NCBI GenBank assembly: GCA_020058765.1
Contig: JAGVDM010000001.1
Span: 116,908 to 180,907, forward strand
DNA length: 64,000 nt
Origin: Candidatus Peribacterales bacterium
Lineage (GTDB): Bacteria; Patescibacteriota; Gracilibacteria; Peribacterales; Peribacteraceae
Direction: 5' to 3'
Below the pieces are notes generated by a model. The model was given only the letters and a program-made list of their open reading frames with translations, ran no database searches and was not told where the DNA came from. Positions 53,401 through 62,063 of this stretch are shown here, piece by piece (within the stretch, counting starts at the first letter, position 1; every line of letters begins with the position of its first letter). The position numbers and the translations under genes are program-made.

Positions 53401-54739
53401 AACGTCGTTCATCGAGGCTGAGGAGCTTGATGACGGCAGCAACTTGTCGGGTATCGAGCTCAACGGTTCTGCGCTCTTCTCTGCGACGAGCACAGACATC
53501 GCTGTGACAACTGTAGCTTCCACACTGTGGTCCTTCGCGAACCAGGGTAACCTGTTCGTAATCGAGGACTCCACGCCAATCCGCAACCGCCAACTCCTTG
53601 GCGGCGTAACCTCCGAGCCAGTTCTGCGTCTGCAGTTCCGCGCCGAGAACGAGGATATTGACGTGACAGATATCCAGATCACATCGTCGGGTTCCAATGC
53701 GAACTCGGTTGATCGTCTGGAGCTCTACTTGGCTGATGGCACCACGCCATTCGCTGAGGCAACAATTGGAGGCTGTGCTGGCAATGCCCTCGTAGTGAAC
53801 CCGGACGACGGATACGCTACGGTACAGAGCTTCTGTGCCAACATGGAAAGCCGTCAGTTCGTTGTTCCTGAAGGTCAGGACACAGACGTCTTGGTACGCG
53901 CACGCATGAAGCGTGACAACCAGGGTGGAACGTCCGGCCAGGACATCAGTCTGTTCGTCTGGAACTCCTCTGGCGCTATCGCCAGCGGTACCGGTGCCAT
54001 TCAGGCACGTGGTGCAGAGTCCAGCAACGACCTTACTGACAACGACGGTGACGCTACTTCCGATGGTGAAGTGTTCATTGGTTTGAATGCTCCTGCAGCA
54101 TCCACCCACAACAGCACTATCCTCGGTACGGCACACGTCTCCACGATGTCGAAGATCGCTTCCATCACCAACGCAAACCCACAGGCCGACAACACGCCGG
54201 TCTCCACGGGTATCCAGCCGTTCGGTCAGTTCAAGTTCTCGGCTAGCCCGAATGCGAACTCCAACAACGGTCTGAACTACGCGTTGCTGACGGGTATCAT
54301 CTTCAACGTCAACGCGACAAACGTGATCCTGTCTGACTTCAAGTTCTACAATAAGGCAGACGCTACGATCACGGATGACTGTACTGTCGAAGATAGCAGC
54401 GGCGCGAACGTAAGCACTGCTTCCGGTTCCTTGCTCGTCTCTTGTACTGGCCTGGATGACTCCAGCGTGCAGACTCGTGTCGATCAGGGCGACGAAGAGA
54501 CCTTCGTTCTCCAGGCGAACGTGACGAACGCTCAGGTGAGCGCTTCCGCTACGTCCATCCTGCAGGCTTCGCTCCAGTCCTTCTCCAAGAACACACGCCT
54601 GACCTTCGGTACAGGCACTGTGTCTGATACGGCTAACAGCCATATCATTTGGCAGGACACCGACTCTGTAACCGGCACAGACTTCCTCTGGGTCGAGTAC
54701 GCAGATACAGTCGTGAACTCGACGAGCTACAAGAGCTAA
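50483..54739 (+). CDS. SLH-domain S-layer protein
   Basis: 1418 residues from ATG 50483. Signal peptide MEFSFKKVLASVSVAAISLT...AFA (1-26). Three SLH repeats cover about 27-210, each with the W/Y-Y-x-D and NRAE core (SEPANRAEFVKLVVELNGG; ANINRAEAAALITRAFG; DNMNRAEMVVMLHRV). The rest is a long series of beta-rich Ig-like domains with many Thr, Ser, Asp and Val residues and few Lys. SLH domains anchor the protein to wall-linked polymers, so this is probably a main surface-layer subunit. Codon choice is strongly biased, as in highly expressed genes. It has a very long structured leader and a strong terminator. Confidence 0.93.
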   Translation: MEFSFKKVLASVSVAAISLTQAGVAFAAYSDVPSGVWYGDAVESFTDAGYLDATQPRFRGSEPANRAEFVKLVVELNGGILSTPPAVASFDDAAPGAWYYGYMEEAGKEGWVRGDGNCYGTHPCYARPGANINRAEAAALITRAFGLEETGDAPQFVDNPNGQWYTDVIQTAADHCVLQGDDSTGRVRPGDNMNRAEMVVMLHRVDQGLMYGVDCGDTTVLVPMITDVVATSATSVEVEFNMDLDEDAAADVMHYTITNGSELDINSAELLSEDVVELMLGEALDPNHEYTLTVEDMMTADGEEFSDSMDFGGYSPIVKGEGVLEVSLASSNPVGDTLPKGAVGVVMLSVDLTASCDDSVVLEDVTILHEGFGEESDIDGLYVAIDGARVSRKRTIDQEDQTASLRFSSPLVVDPCETVTLDIVADFVTTAATSAEHNLVLELASDVVSNALDVGGNFPLRGNTFRVAAVSSGTVTVEYRTVSPDQVEVGDTAVVIGKFEVSSNSVEDQTIYAMTLEQNSSASDGDFTNIAIRRTDGTVLTNTVASTVGDFVTLVFDPPFTVLEGDKITLEIIADIVGGAGDSVQMTFEESSDIFAVGSLYGYGVNGQLYGSRVTIDTDPAADVVSIDAGEFTIGINGPASEDYTRDDNDAVLANIRFQTGGERVDVKELFILVEGETSTGTSLDEATSGTITADGTADDDITEVLEDVELRNKTTGSSVSAVEVSGAFAKRGAVGSYQVYRFDDFIINGDENWEFRVDFIDNGAGSHPLSGDKFRIHICGEPTQVLDTSNSLTTNSTTCDFGGVLATGVTTYHMQVEGLSTGDAIGDVRPRGTISGNFHNIADASLTVSMQNLTSTNDAVENSKDISLMRFEMRAGEAEDILFTKAVFDEGAGNAQNIQNYTLWVDTDGDGEVDTILQDGVSNQSSTVAFTDLAGGGFVIPAEDTVIFEVHGDVSSSLSSPATLRLSFATGTTSFIEAEELDDGSNLSGIELNGSALFSATSTDIAVTTVASTLWSFANQGNLFVIEDSTPIRNRQLLGGVTSEPVLRLQFRAENEDIDVTDIQITSSGSNANSVDRLELYLADGTTPFAEATIGGCAGNALVVNPDDGYATVQSFCANMESRQFVVPEGQDTDVLVRARMKRDNQGGTSGQDISLFVWNSSGAIASGTGAIQARGAESSNDLTDNDGDATSDGEVFIGLNAPAASTHNSTILGTAHVSTMSKIASITNANPQADNTPVSTGIQPFGQFKFSASPNANSNNGLNYALLTGIIFNVNATNVILSDFKFYNKADATITDDCTVEDSSGANVSTASGSLLVSCTGLDDSSVQTRVDQGDEETFVLQANVTNAQVSASATSILQASLQSFSKNTRLTFGTGTVSDTANSHIIWQDTDSVTGTDFLWVEYADTVVNSTSYKS

Positions 54740-54779
54740 TCGCTCTCTGTAATCGTCATCTGACGTGGCCTACGTCAAC

Positions 54780-54811
54780 AAAAGCCCCGCTCGCAAGAGT
54801 GGGGCTTTTTG
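54780..54811 (+). terminator. intrinsic terminator of the S-layer gene
   Basis: AAAGCCCCGCTC (54781-54792) pairs with GAGTGGGGCTTT (54797-54808), loop GCAA, followed by a T-run; it lies 40 bases after the S-layer stop. As its 5' side is A-rich it may also work leftward for the convergent FemAB gene. Confidence 0.9.
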
Positions 54812-54816
54812 TTATT

Positions 54817-54853
54817 CCCCGTAGAGGCGTGCCGTCGGCACGCCTCTACGGGG
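54817..54853. repeat. perfect 17-base palindrome
   Basis: CCCCGTAGAGGCGTGCC (54817-54833) and GGCACGCCTCTACGGGG (54837-54853) are perfect complements with loop GTC. It lies between the convergent S-layer and FemAB genes, ending 11 bases from the FemAB stop. There is no T-run; it may be a palindromic repeat of the genome or a second end-of-transcript barrier. Confidence 0.75.
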
Positions 54854-54864
54854 CGGGATATCGG

Positions 54865-55824
54865 TTAACCAAGGATTCTCCGCTTCCAATCGAGCAAGGT
54901 CTTGGCAATCGGCCGCAGTACGAGTTCCTGCTCAGCAGGGTAGGTATGCACAGTGCCGCCAAATTGCTCCTTAAAGCGGGTAATACCAGCCCAAGGATGA
55001 TCTTCTCCTGCGCTGGGTGGGGCTATGCCCAGTAAGTCGTAGCTGTGGCAGCCCTGGGCTTTGCAATGGCGTATGGCTGCCCATTGCAGTGCATATGGCG
55101 CCATAAGTGCCCTGTGCGCGTAGCTGGAGGCGCCGTAGTAGTAGATTCCTCTGCCATTCCACACAACGCCCAGTAGCCCCGCTACGGGCGTTTTTTGCGT
55201 GTCGTACGCAAGCAAGAGGAAGCTCCCTGGTAGTGCGCGAAGGAACGCTTCGTACCTTGCCTTCGGCAGCGCAGTAAACCCATCGCGGCTGCCGGTTTGC
55301 TGTGCCAGTGCAGCGAATGCGGCAACATCTGTGCACTCCTGCACAGTAACGCCGCCTTTTTCTGCCAAGCGGATGTTGTAGCGACCCTTCTGCTTCATTT
55401 GCGCGAGGATCTCCTCCTCTGTTGCTGTAAGATCCACGATCCTCGTCGCTTCGCAGTGCACATGCCGCTCCGACGGCCGTGCACCGGGGATCTCCATCGC
55501 GGTCACTGGCGATGTGTGGAGCACCATGCATCCCTCTTTGTGTGCATCCTTCACAATGCGTTCCATGAGTGGGGCACATGCTGTTCCCACGGGTCCACGG
55601 GGGATTTCCCAAGTGCTCAGCCCAAAGCTTGTTGCATCAATCACTACAAGCGCGGTTGCTTGCCATGTGGCGTCTCCCAAAGCATAGAGCCGCGTCTGTT
55701 TGCCTAGGGCATCCAAGTACTGCCGACGTTCCAACGATTGCCACAGTGAGCCCTGCGGGTGTGCCTTGATCCACGCATTGTACTGCGTGAGTTCTTGCTC
55801 GCCCGTAAGGAGTCGCACAGTCAT
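54865..55824 (-). CDS. FemAB/FemX-like peptidoglycan interpeptide bridge enzyme
   Basis: 319 residues from ATG 55824. It shows the tandem GNAT fold of FemABX: N-terminal GSLWQSLERRQYLDALGKQT, WEIPRGPVG, ILAQMKQKGRYNIRLAEKGG (the conserved K-x-R-x-N-I-R block), then FTALPKARYEAFLRALPG, IYYYGASSYAHRALMAPYAL and YDLLGIAPP. FemX-like enzymes add amino acids from aminoacyl-tRNA to lipid II stems. This agrees with the wall-building genes in the window. It converges on the S-layer gene. Confidence 0.9.
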   Translation of the reverse strand: MTVRLLTGEQELTQYNAWIKAHPQGSLWQSLERRQYLDALGKQTRLYALGDATWQATALVVIDATSFGLSTWEIPRGPVGTACAPLMERIVKDAHKEGCMVLHTSPVTAMEIPGARPSERHVHCEATRIVDLTATEEEILAQMKQKGRYNIRLAEKGGVTVQECTDVAAFAALAQQTGSRDGFTALPKARYEAFLRALPGSFLLLAYDTQKTPVAGLLGVVWNGRGIYYYGASSYAHRALMAPYALQWAAIRHCKAQGCHSYDLLGIAPPSAGEDHPWAGITRFKEQFGGTVHTYPAEQELVLRPIAKTLLDWKRRILG

Positions 55825-55927
55825 TCGTCTGTAGTGTAGCAAGCGCAGGGTTTTCCTGGCGCAACTTGTCTTCTGAAAATGCTGCTCTCCAGTACAATGA
55901 AGGCCTCATCCGTTTCCCATCGTTCAT

Positions 55928-56551
55928 ATGGCGTACACATTGCCCAGTCTTCCATACGCGTACAACGCACTCGAACCACACATCGACGCCAAGACAATGG
56001 AGATCCATCACACCAAGCACCATCAAGCCTACATCGACAAAGTGAATGCCGCACTGCAGGGGACTTCGTACGCGGATTTGTCGATAGAGAGCGTTATCGC
56101 GCAGCTCTCCGCACTGCCGGAAGACAAGCGCGCCGCCGTGCGCAACAACGGTGGTGGTCACGCCAATCACTCGCTCTTCTGGACAGTACTCTCGTCGGAT
56201 GGCGGCGGCACGCCCACGGGTGATCTATTGGAAGCTATCGATACTGCGTTCGGTTCGTTTGAAGATATGAAGAAACAGTTTAGCGAAGCCGCAGCTACAC
56301 GCTTTGGTTCCGGTTGGGCATGGCTCTACAGCGAAGAGGGCGCACTCAAGATTGGCTCTACTGCCAATCAAGATAGTCCGCTCATGGGCAAAGAGATTGC
56401 TGGTATCTCGGGTACGCCGCTCCTAGGGTTAGATGTATGGGAGCATGCGTACTACCTGCACTACCAGAACAAACGTCCCGATTACGTCGCTGCATTCTGG
56501 AATGTGGTGAACTGGGGGGAGGTCGAGCGGCGCTTTGCCGACAGTAGATAG
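55928..56551 (+). CDS. superoxide dismutase, Fe/Mn family
   Basis: 207 residues. Metal ligands are in [16 protein letters not shown] (His27 region), GHANHSLFW (second His) and [16 protein letters not shown] (Asp and His). The overall size and sequence match cytoplasmic Fe/Mn enzymes that convert superoxide to peroxide and oxygen; metal choice cannot be decided by eye. Its presence implies exposure to oxygen. A -10-like TACAAT lies about 35 bases upstream. Confidence 0.96.
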   Translation: MAYTLPSLPYAYNALEPHIDAKTMEIHHTKHHQAYIDKVNAALQGTSYADLSIESVIAQLSALPEDKRAAVRNNGGGHANHSLFWTVLSSDGGGTPTGDLLEAIDTAFGSFEDMKKQFSEAAATRFGSGWAWLYSEEGALKIGSTANQDSPLMGKEIAGISGTPLLGLDVWEHAYYLHYQNKRPDYVAAFWNVVNWGEVERRFADSR

Positions 56552-56564
56552 TCTGCATATTGCT

Positions 56565-57413
56565 ATGGCTGCTCTTGGCATTGTTATCTTGCGCGGAGGC
56601 CTTGGGAATCAGATGTTTCAATATGCGTTTGGCCTAGGTTTGCAGAAAGCACATCCAGATGCGCATATTCTCTTCGATCACAGTCCAAATCCTTTTGCGC
56701 GCTTTAAGCCTCATGAGCGCTATGCGCTAGGCACAGCATTTGGTGTGCGCAGATGCATATTTGGCGGCTGCACTTCGGCACAATTGCTGTCTGGTGCAAA
56801 AATTACCACCAAGGTGCAGTACGGTGATTTGCTCTATAAGCAGCAGCTATTGTTGCAGCCTATTCATGGGATCGTGTGGTACAGGGGGTACTGGCAATCA
56901 GAGAAGTGGTTCCACTCTGCTGCACAACAGGTGCGATCTACATTCCGTTTTCGGGAGCCGACTTCTTCTGCTGCACAAACAGCTCTTGCGGAAATGCGTA
57001 CGTGCACTGCGGTTGCGCTCCATATTCGCCGTACGGACTATCAGCAATCAGCATTGCATTGTGACCTGTATGCCGATGGCTACTATGAACGGGCAATTGC
57101 GATGATCCGTGCCCGCGTACAGGATCCCGTTTTCTTTGTGTTCTCCGATGATATTGCCTGGTGCAGAGAGCATTTCACCAGTGAGGATTTTCGTTTTGTG
57201 GATTGCGGTACAGCTGAGCCGCCGCATACCGATATGTTTCTTATGACGCAGTGCCAACACGTTGTGATTGCCAATTCCACGTACAGCTGGTGGGGCGCCT
57301 GGCTCAATAGCCATCCAGAGAAGGTAGTCATTGCACCAGCGCAGTGGTTCAAGCCCAATACCGTCGCGCACGATACAGATGATCTCATGCCTGCTGAGTG
57401 GTGTAGGGCGTAA
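56565..57413 (+). CDS. GT11-family alpha-1,2-fucosyltransferase-like protein
   Basis: 282 residues from ATG 56565. The GT11 motifs are VILRGGLGNQMFQYAFGLGL near the N terminus and VALHIRRTDY (HxRRxD, GDP-fucose binding), followed by VFSDDIAWCREHF and VIANSTYSWWGAWLN, conserved in the family. It would transfer fucose or a related sugar onto a surface glycan. It begins 13 bases after the superoxide dismutase stop. GDP-fucose synthesis genes are not in the window. Confidence 0.93.
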   Translation: MAALGIVILRGGLGNQMFQYAFGLGLQKAHPDAHILFDHSPNPFARFKPHERYALGTAFGVRRCIFGGCTSAQLLSGAKITTKVQYGDLLYKQQLLLQPIHGIVWYRGYWQSEKWFHSAAQQVRSTFRFREPTSSAAQTALAEMRTCTAVALHIRRTDYQQSALHCDLYADGYYERAIAMIRARVQDPVFFVFSDDIAWCREHFTSEDFRFVDCGTAEPPHTDMFLMTQCQHVVIANSTYSWWGAWLNSHPEKVVIAPAQWFKPNTVAHDTDDLMPAEWCRA

Positions 57414-57462
57414 GCATGCGCATGCAAGTTGCAAACTTTTCTTCACAATCCGCCGCCTTCTG

Positions 57463-57490
57463 TTGACAGAAAGGCGCGTATACGTAGACT
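57463..57490 (+). promoter_or_regulatory. probable rpoB promoter
   Basis: A perfect -35 TTGACA (57463-57468) and TAGACT (57485-57490) are spaced by 16 bases, with transcription starting near 57497 and a leader of about 117 bases. A hairpin CGGGTAC/GTACCCG (57557-57573) lies in the leader. Confidence 0.6.
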
Positions 57491-57613
57491 GTCGCCCGAA
57501 AGCAGCAGTTCCGATTGTGTTCTGAGTGCTGCAGGTTTCCTCTCCGCTTGGCGTGCCGGGTACGGCGTACCCGCTAGTGCTGCCCTGCGTTCATTTTCTC
57601 CCACTCTTGTCGC

Positions 57614-60600
57614 ATGACTCCTGCGAAGAAGAAGGCTAAGAAGCCTGCATCCAAACCCAAGAAAGCTGCGCCCAAAAAGCCAGCACCCAAAAAAGTTTCC
57701 AAGCCTGCTGCCAAGAAGAGCGTGCCCAAAAAAGCTGCGCCAAAAAAGGTTGCTCCAAAGCCTGCGCCCAAAAAGGTAGAGGTAAAAGTAGTAGCCAAGA
57801 AGGTTGCGCCAGCAGCGCCAGCACCCAAGAAGGTTGCTCTGCGCAAGAAGTCGGCAACGCTCTCGAGCGCGTCGTACCGCATGGACGTGCCGTTCGAAGT
57901 GCTGCCCCCTGTGCTCCCACACATTATGCAGAAGGAGTCTGCAGTGCCGGCAGCTGTGGAGAAGCGTCTCGGCGATAGCGTTAGCGGTGCCAAAATGCAG
58001 GGCGAGCGTCTGTTCCTGGTAAACGACCGCACCACAACAGAGGGAGAGGAATCCCTCATTGCCATGCAGCTCAACAGCTACAAGTGGTTCCTTACAGAAG
58101 GAATCAAAGAGCTGCTCCAGGAGATCAGCCCGATCACCGACTTCTCGGGCAAGAAGATGAGCTTGAGTATTTTGGGTCATACATTCGATCCGCCAAAGTA
58201 CACGCCAGAAGTCTGCCGCCGTCGCAACTTGAGCTACGAGGCAGTCATGAAGGGCTATGTACAGCTCGTAAACAAGGAGACCGGTGAAATTAAAGAGCAG
58301 GATGTGTTCCTCGGAAATATTCCGCTTATGACCGGTCGTGGCACATTCATCGTCGATGGTATTGAGCGTGTGGTGGTGCACCAGCTGGTGCGCTCACCGG
58401 GTGTGTTCTTCTCCAAGATGCCCGATCACGTGCGTCACCACGCTGCTAAAATCATCCCAAAGCGCGGTGTATGGCTGGAGGTAGAAACCGATCGTCGCGG
58501 TGTAATTTCGTGCAAGATCGATCGCAAGCGCAAAATCCCAATCACGCAGCTCTTGCGCGTGTTCGGGTTCGATACGGATAGCAAGATCCTCGATCTCTTT
58601 AAAGATGCCGGTGGCGAGAAGGACTACATCCTCACCACGCTGGAGAAGGACACAGCTCGCACACTGGAAGACGCGTACCAGAGTATCTACCGGCGCATCC
58701 GCCCGGGCGATCTGGCAACGCCAGAGAACGCAAAGCAGCTCATCGACAGCTTGTTCTTCGACTTCAAGAAGTACGACATGGGCAACATCGCCCGCTACAA
58801 GCTCAACCGTCGCTTCGATATTAACCTGCCACAGGACGAGGAGCACCGCGTGTTCCAGGTAAATGACTTCCTTGGCATCCTGCGCGAGCTTATTCGCCTC
58901 AACAACGGCGAAGGCACGCCAGACGACATCGACCATTTGAGCAATCGCCGCGTTCGCTCTGTAGGCGAGCTCGTGCAGAACAAGTACCGCGTAGGTCTGG
59001 TGCGCACAGAGCGCATTGTAAAAGATCGTATGACGGTTATGGATCTCGAGACAGTCACTCCAACACAGCTTATTAACTGTCGTCCGATCACGGCTGCCAT
59101 GCGCGAATTCTTCGCATCTTCGCAGCTCTCGCAGTTCATGGACCAAACCAACCCGCTCTCCGAGCTGGCGCACAAGCGTCGTCTGTCGGCCATGGGTCCC
59201 GGTGGTCTTTCCCGCGAGCGCGCGAGCTTCGACGTTCGCGACGTGCACACAAGCCACTACGGCCGCATTTGTCCTGTTGCTACGCCAGAAGGTCCAAACA
59301 TCGGTCTGGTGGTGCACTTGGCTGCATTCGCTCGTGTGAACGAATACGGCTTCCTTGAGTCTCCGTATCACGAGGTGAAGCACGATGTACCGCTGGATCC
59401 AGACAAGCTCATGGGTCGCATCATCGACGAAGAAATCCGCGATGGTCGCAAGATTGTGGCGCATGAAGGCGAGGTGGTGAACACCAAGGAGCTCGCAAAG
59501 AAGATCGTGTCGCTTTGCAAATCAGAAGGCCTCAAGGCCGTTCCGGTGCGCGGCTACTTCGACCCAAAGATCCACTTTGTGGATGCTGATCGCGAGCGTC
59601 ACCTGACGATTGCGCAAGCGCAGCGTGCAACAACCGAGTTTGGTGAATTCCTCGAGACACGCGTCTCTGCTCGTAAGAGTGGAGAAGCGCTCTTGGCACA
59701 CGTTCGCGACGTCACGCACGTCGACATCTCCCCAAAGCAGATTCTCTCCGAATCCACATCACTCATTCCATTCCTAGAGCACGACGACAACACGCGTGCA
59801 TCGATGGGTACGAACATGCAACGTCAGTCCGTACCGCTCGTGCGCCCATCTTCACCTCTTGTGGGTACAGGCATGGAAGCACTTGCCGCTGTTGCAGCCG
59901 GCCACACTATTCCAGCAGAGGAAGACGGCGAGGTGGTCTCTGCAGATGCAGACGAAATTTCCGTTATCTACAAGTCTGGTCGCAAGGCGACCTACAAGCT
60001 GGAGACCTTCCAGCGCAGTAACCAGGGAACGTGTTTCCTCATGCGCCCGTCGGTACGTCGCGGCGACAAAGTACGTCGCGGTCAGAGCTTGGCGGACGGT
60101 GCATCCGTGGACCACGGTGAGTTGGCACTCGGGCAGAACCTACTTGTTGCGTACATGTCGTGGCGCGGGTTCAACTACGAGGACGCGGTCATCCTGTCCG
60201 ATCGTATTGCACAGCGTGGCGACTACGACTCGATCCACATTGAGTCCTACGTTACCGACGTTCGCGATACCAAGCTTGGTGCAGAAACCGTTACACGCGA
60301 TATTCCAAACGTGGGTGAAGCGAAACTCAAAGATCTCGATGTGAACGGCATCGTGCGCATTGGTGCTACGGTGCACGAAGGGGACATCCTCGTCGGCAAA
60401 ATTACGCCGAAGGGCGAAACAGAGCTCACGCCAGAGGAGCGCCTGTTGCAGGCGATCTTCGGTGATAAGGCGAAGGATGTGAAGGATAGCTCGCTGCGCC
60501 TGCCCGGCGGTGCCGGCGGCAAAGTGATCGATGTGCATATCTTCGATCGCAGCGAAGGTGACGAACTCCCCACGGGAGTGATCAAGCAGATCAAAGTCTT

Positions 60601-61576
60601 CGTCGCTCAAACACGCAAAGTGCGCGTGGGAGACAAGATGGCAGGTCGCCACGGAAACAAGGGTGTGATCGCACGCATTGTTCCGCAGGAAGATATGCCA
60701 TTCCTCGAGGATGGCACGCCAGTGGACATCGTCTTGAACCCACTTGGTGTGACCTCTCGTATGAACATCGGTCAGATTCTGGAGACACACTTAGGTTGGG
60801 CATGCGCCGCACTCGATATCAAGATCGCTACCCCAGCACTGGATGGTGTGGGTACCGAGCAGATTAAGTCGCTCCTCAAGCAGGCAGGCCTGCCCGAGGA
60901 CGGCAAAGTGCAGCTCTTCGATGGTCGCAACGGCGAGCCGTTCGCACACAAGACCACCGTGGGTATGGTGTACATGCTCAAGCTGCTCCACTTGGTAGAA
61001 GACAAAATCCACGCACGCAGCGTTGGGCCGTACTCTCTTGTTACCCAGCAGCCGCTCGGAGGCAAGGCGCAGCATGGTGGTCAGCGCTTTGGAGAAATGG
61101 AAGTGTGGGCATTGGAAGCATACGGTGCCGCCTACACGCTCCAGGAAATGCTGACGATCAAGTCCGACGACGTGATCGGTCGCAGCAAGGCGTACGAAGC
61201 AATCGTGAAGGGCGAAACCATTCGCCGTCCGAGCATCCCAGAGTCGTTCAATGTGCTTGTGAAGGAATTGCAGGCACTCGGTCTCAAGGTCGATCTGCTC
61301 AAGTTCAAAGAAGAAGTTGCCGCCGAAGAGCGTATGTCGCTCGAGGAGGACGAAGTAGAGCAGGTGGAGCTGCAATCCCGTGTGGATGCAGAAGAAGAGG
61401 CTGAGGAAATCCTGCCAGAAGGCGACAAGATCACTGAGCTTGCCGATGTCATCGGCGAAGACGAAGAAGAGCTCGTGGAAGGGATCGAAGAAGGCAAGCG
61501 TGTGCAGGCCAGCGGCGCCACAGCCAAAGAAGAAGTGGCCGAAGCCAGCAGCGAAGAAGCAATGGAAGATGCTTGA
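57614..61576 (+). CDS. rpoB: DNA-directed RNA polymerase subunit beta with basic N-terminal tail
   Basis: 1320 residues. The core beta subunit is complete: SYKWFLTEGIKELLQEI near residue 155, the rifampicin region FFASSQLSQFMDQTNPLSEL...HKRRLSAMGPGGLSRERAS, ATPEGPNIGLV and GDKMAGRHGNKGVIARI, then the C-terminal GGKAQHGGQRFGEMEVWALE. Residues 1-85 are an unusual Lys/Ala/Pro tail (KKAAPKKPAPKKVSKPAAKK and similar), and the C-terminal 80 are acidic. A later start at Met90 (57881) would remove the tail. Rifampicin-contact residues are the sensitive type. rpoC and rplL are not adjacent; ssb follows. Confidence 0.95.
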   Translation: MTPAKKKAKKPASKPKKAAPKKPAPKKVSKPAAKKSVPKKAAPKKVAPKPAPKKVEVKVVAKKVAPAAPAPKKVALRKKSATLSSASYRMDVPFEVLPPVLPHIMQKESAVPAAVEKRLGDSVSGAKMQGERLFLVNDRTTTEGEESLIAMQLNSYKWFLTEGIKELLQEISPITDFSGKKMSLSILGHTFDPPKYTPEVCRRRNLSYEAVMKGYVQLVNKETGEIKEQDVFLGNIPLMTGRGTFIVDGIERVVVHQLVRSPGVFFSKMPDHVRHHAAKIIPKRGVWLEVETDRRGVISCKIDRKRKIPITQLLRVFGFDTDSKILDLFKDAGGEKDYILTTLEKDTARTLEDAYQSIYRRIRPGDLATPENAKQLIDSLFFDFKKYDMGNIARYKLNRRFDINLPQDEEHRVFQVNDFLGILRELIRLNNGEGTPDDIDHLSNRRVRSVGELVQNKYRVGLVRTERIVKDRMTVMDLETVTPTQLINCRPITAAMREFFASSQLSQFMDQTNPLSELAHKRRLSAMGPGGLSRERASFDVRDVHTSHYGRICPVATPEGPNIGLVVHLAAFARVNEYGFLESPYHEVKHDVPLDPDKLMGRIIDEEIRDGRKIVAHEGEVVNTKELAKKIVSLCKSEGLKAVPVRGYFDPKIHFVDADRERHLTIAQAQRATTEFGEFLETRVSARKSGEALLAHVRDVTHVDISPKQILSESTSLIPFLEHDDNTRASMGTNMQRQSVPLVRPSSPLVGTGMEALAAVAAGHTIPAEEDGEVVSADADEISVIYKSGRKATYKLETFQRSNQGTCFLMRPSVRRGDKVRRGQSLADGASVDHGELALGQNLLVAYMSWRGFNYEDAVILSDRIAQRGDYDSIHIESYVTDVRDTKLGAETVTRDIPNVGEAKLKDLDVNGIVRIGATVHEGDILVGKITPKGETELTPEERLLQAIFGDKAKDVKDSSLRLPGGAGGKVIDVHIFDRSEGDELPTGVIKQIKVFVAQTRKVRVGDKMAGRHGNKGVIARIVPQEDMPFLEDGTPVDIVLNPLGVTSRMNIGQILETHLGWACAALDIKIATPALDGVGTEQIKSLLKQAGLPEDGKVQLFDGRNGEPFAHKTTVGMVYMLKLLHLVEDKIHARSVGPYSLVTQQPLGGKAQHGGQRFGEMEVWALEAYGAAYTLQEMLTIKSDDVIGRSKAYEAIVKGETIRRPSIPESFNVLVKELQALGLKVDLLKFKEEVAAEERMSLEEDEVEQVELQSRVDAEEEAEEILPEGDKITELADVIGEDEEELVEGIEEGKRVQASGATAKEEVAEASSEEAMEDA

Positions 61577-61597
61577 TGCGGCCTAAGGATTAGGATT

Positions 61598-61625
61598 AGG
61601 GTTGTGGTGTTCCCACAGCCTTTTT
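61598..61625 (+). terminator. intrinsic terminator of rpoB
   Basis: AGGGTTGTGG (61598-61607) pairs with CCACAGCCTT (61613-61622), with G-T pairs, loop TGTTC, and runs into TTTTT (61621-61625). It lies 22 bases after the rpoB stop and before ssb, confirming that rpoB does not read into rpoC here. Confidence 0.75.
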
Positions 61626-61656
61626 CCTTGCAGGAGTTCGTTCTCCCATATGCATC

Positions 61657-62025
61657 ATGAAGTCCGTGAACAAAGTGATTCTCCTCGGCAATGTCACGCG
61701 TGATCCGGAACTCAAGTCCACACCCAATGGTCAGTCGGTGTGTACGTTTGGTATCGCTACCAATCGTGTATGGAAAGATGCAAACGGTGAAAAGCAGAGC
61801 CTGGCGGAGTATCACAACTTGGTCGCATGGGGCGGGCTTGCAGAATTTGCCGCGCAGAACGTGACCAAAGGGAAGCCGATGTACATTGAGGGATACTTAA
61901 AAACGCGGAGCTGGGAATCGCCCGAAGGGCAGAAGCTTTTTCGTACAGAGATCGTCGTAGAGAATCTCGTGCTCCTTGGGGCCAAAGATGCGCATGCAGA
62001 TGTAGAGCAAGAAGCGCACCCATAA
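61657..62025 (+). CDS. ssb: single-stranded DNA-binding protein
   Basis: 122 residues. The OB-fold is clear: SVNKVILLGNVTRDPELKST, FGIATNRVWKDANGEKQSLA, EYHNLVAWGGLAEFAAQNVT and GKPMYIEGYLKTRSWESPEG. It binds single-stranded DNA in replication and repair. The C-terminal tail is very short (DAHADVEQEAHP) and lacks the DDxPF tip that usually recruits partner proteins. It starts 31 bases after the rpoB terminator and may have its own promoter. Confidence 0.94.
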   Translation: MKSVNKVILLGNVTRDPELKSTPNGQSVCTFGIATNRVWKDANGEKQSLAEYHNLVAWGGLAEFAAQNVTKGKPMYIEGYLKTRSWESPEGQKLFRTEIVVENLVLLGAKDAHADVEQEAHP

Positions 62026-62063
62026 TCTTTAGGTGAGAGAGAATTCTTCGCCGCATTTTCGTT

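Noticed and set aside
52043..54643. Long minus-strand frames opposite the S-layer gene
   Set aside because: They mirror the biased codon use of the real gene. The translations show no domain and no start context.
54649..55035. 128-codon + strand frame across the S-layer 3' end
   Set aside because: It crosses a terminator and a perfect palindrome and is antisense to the FemAB gene; no independent support.
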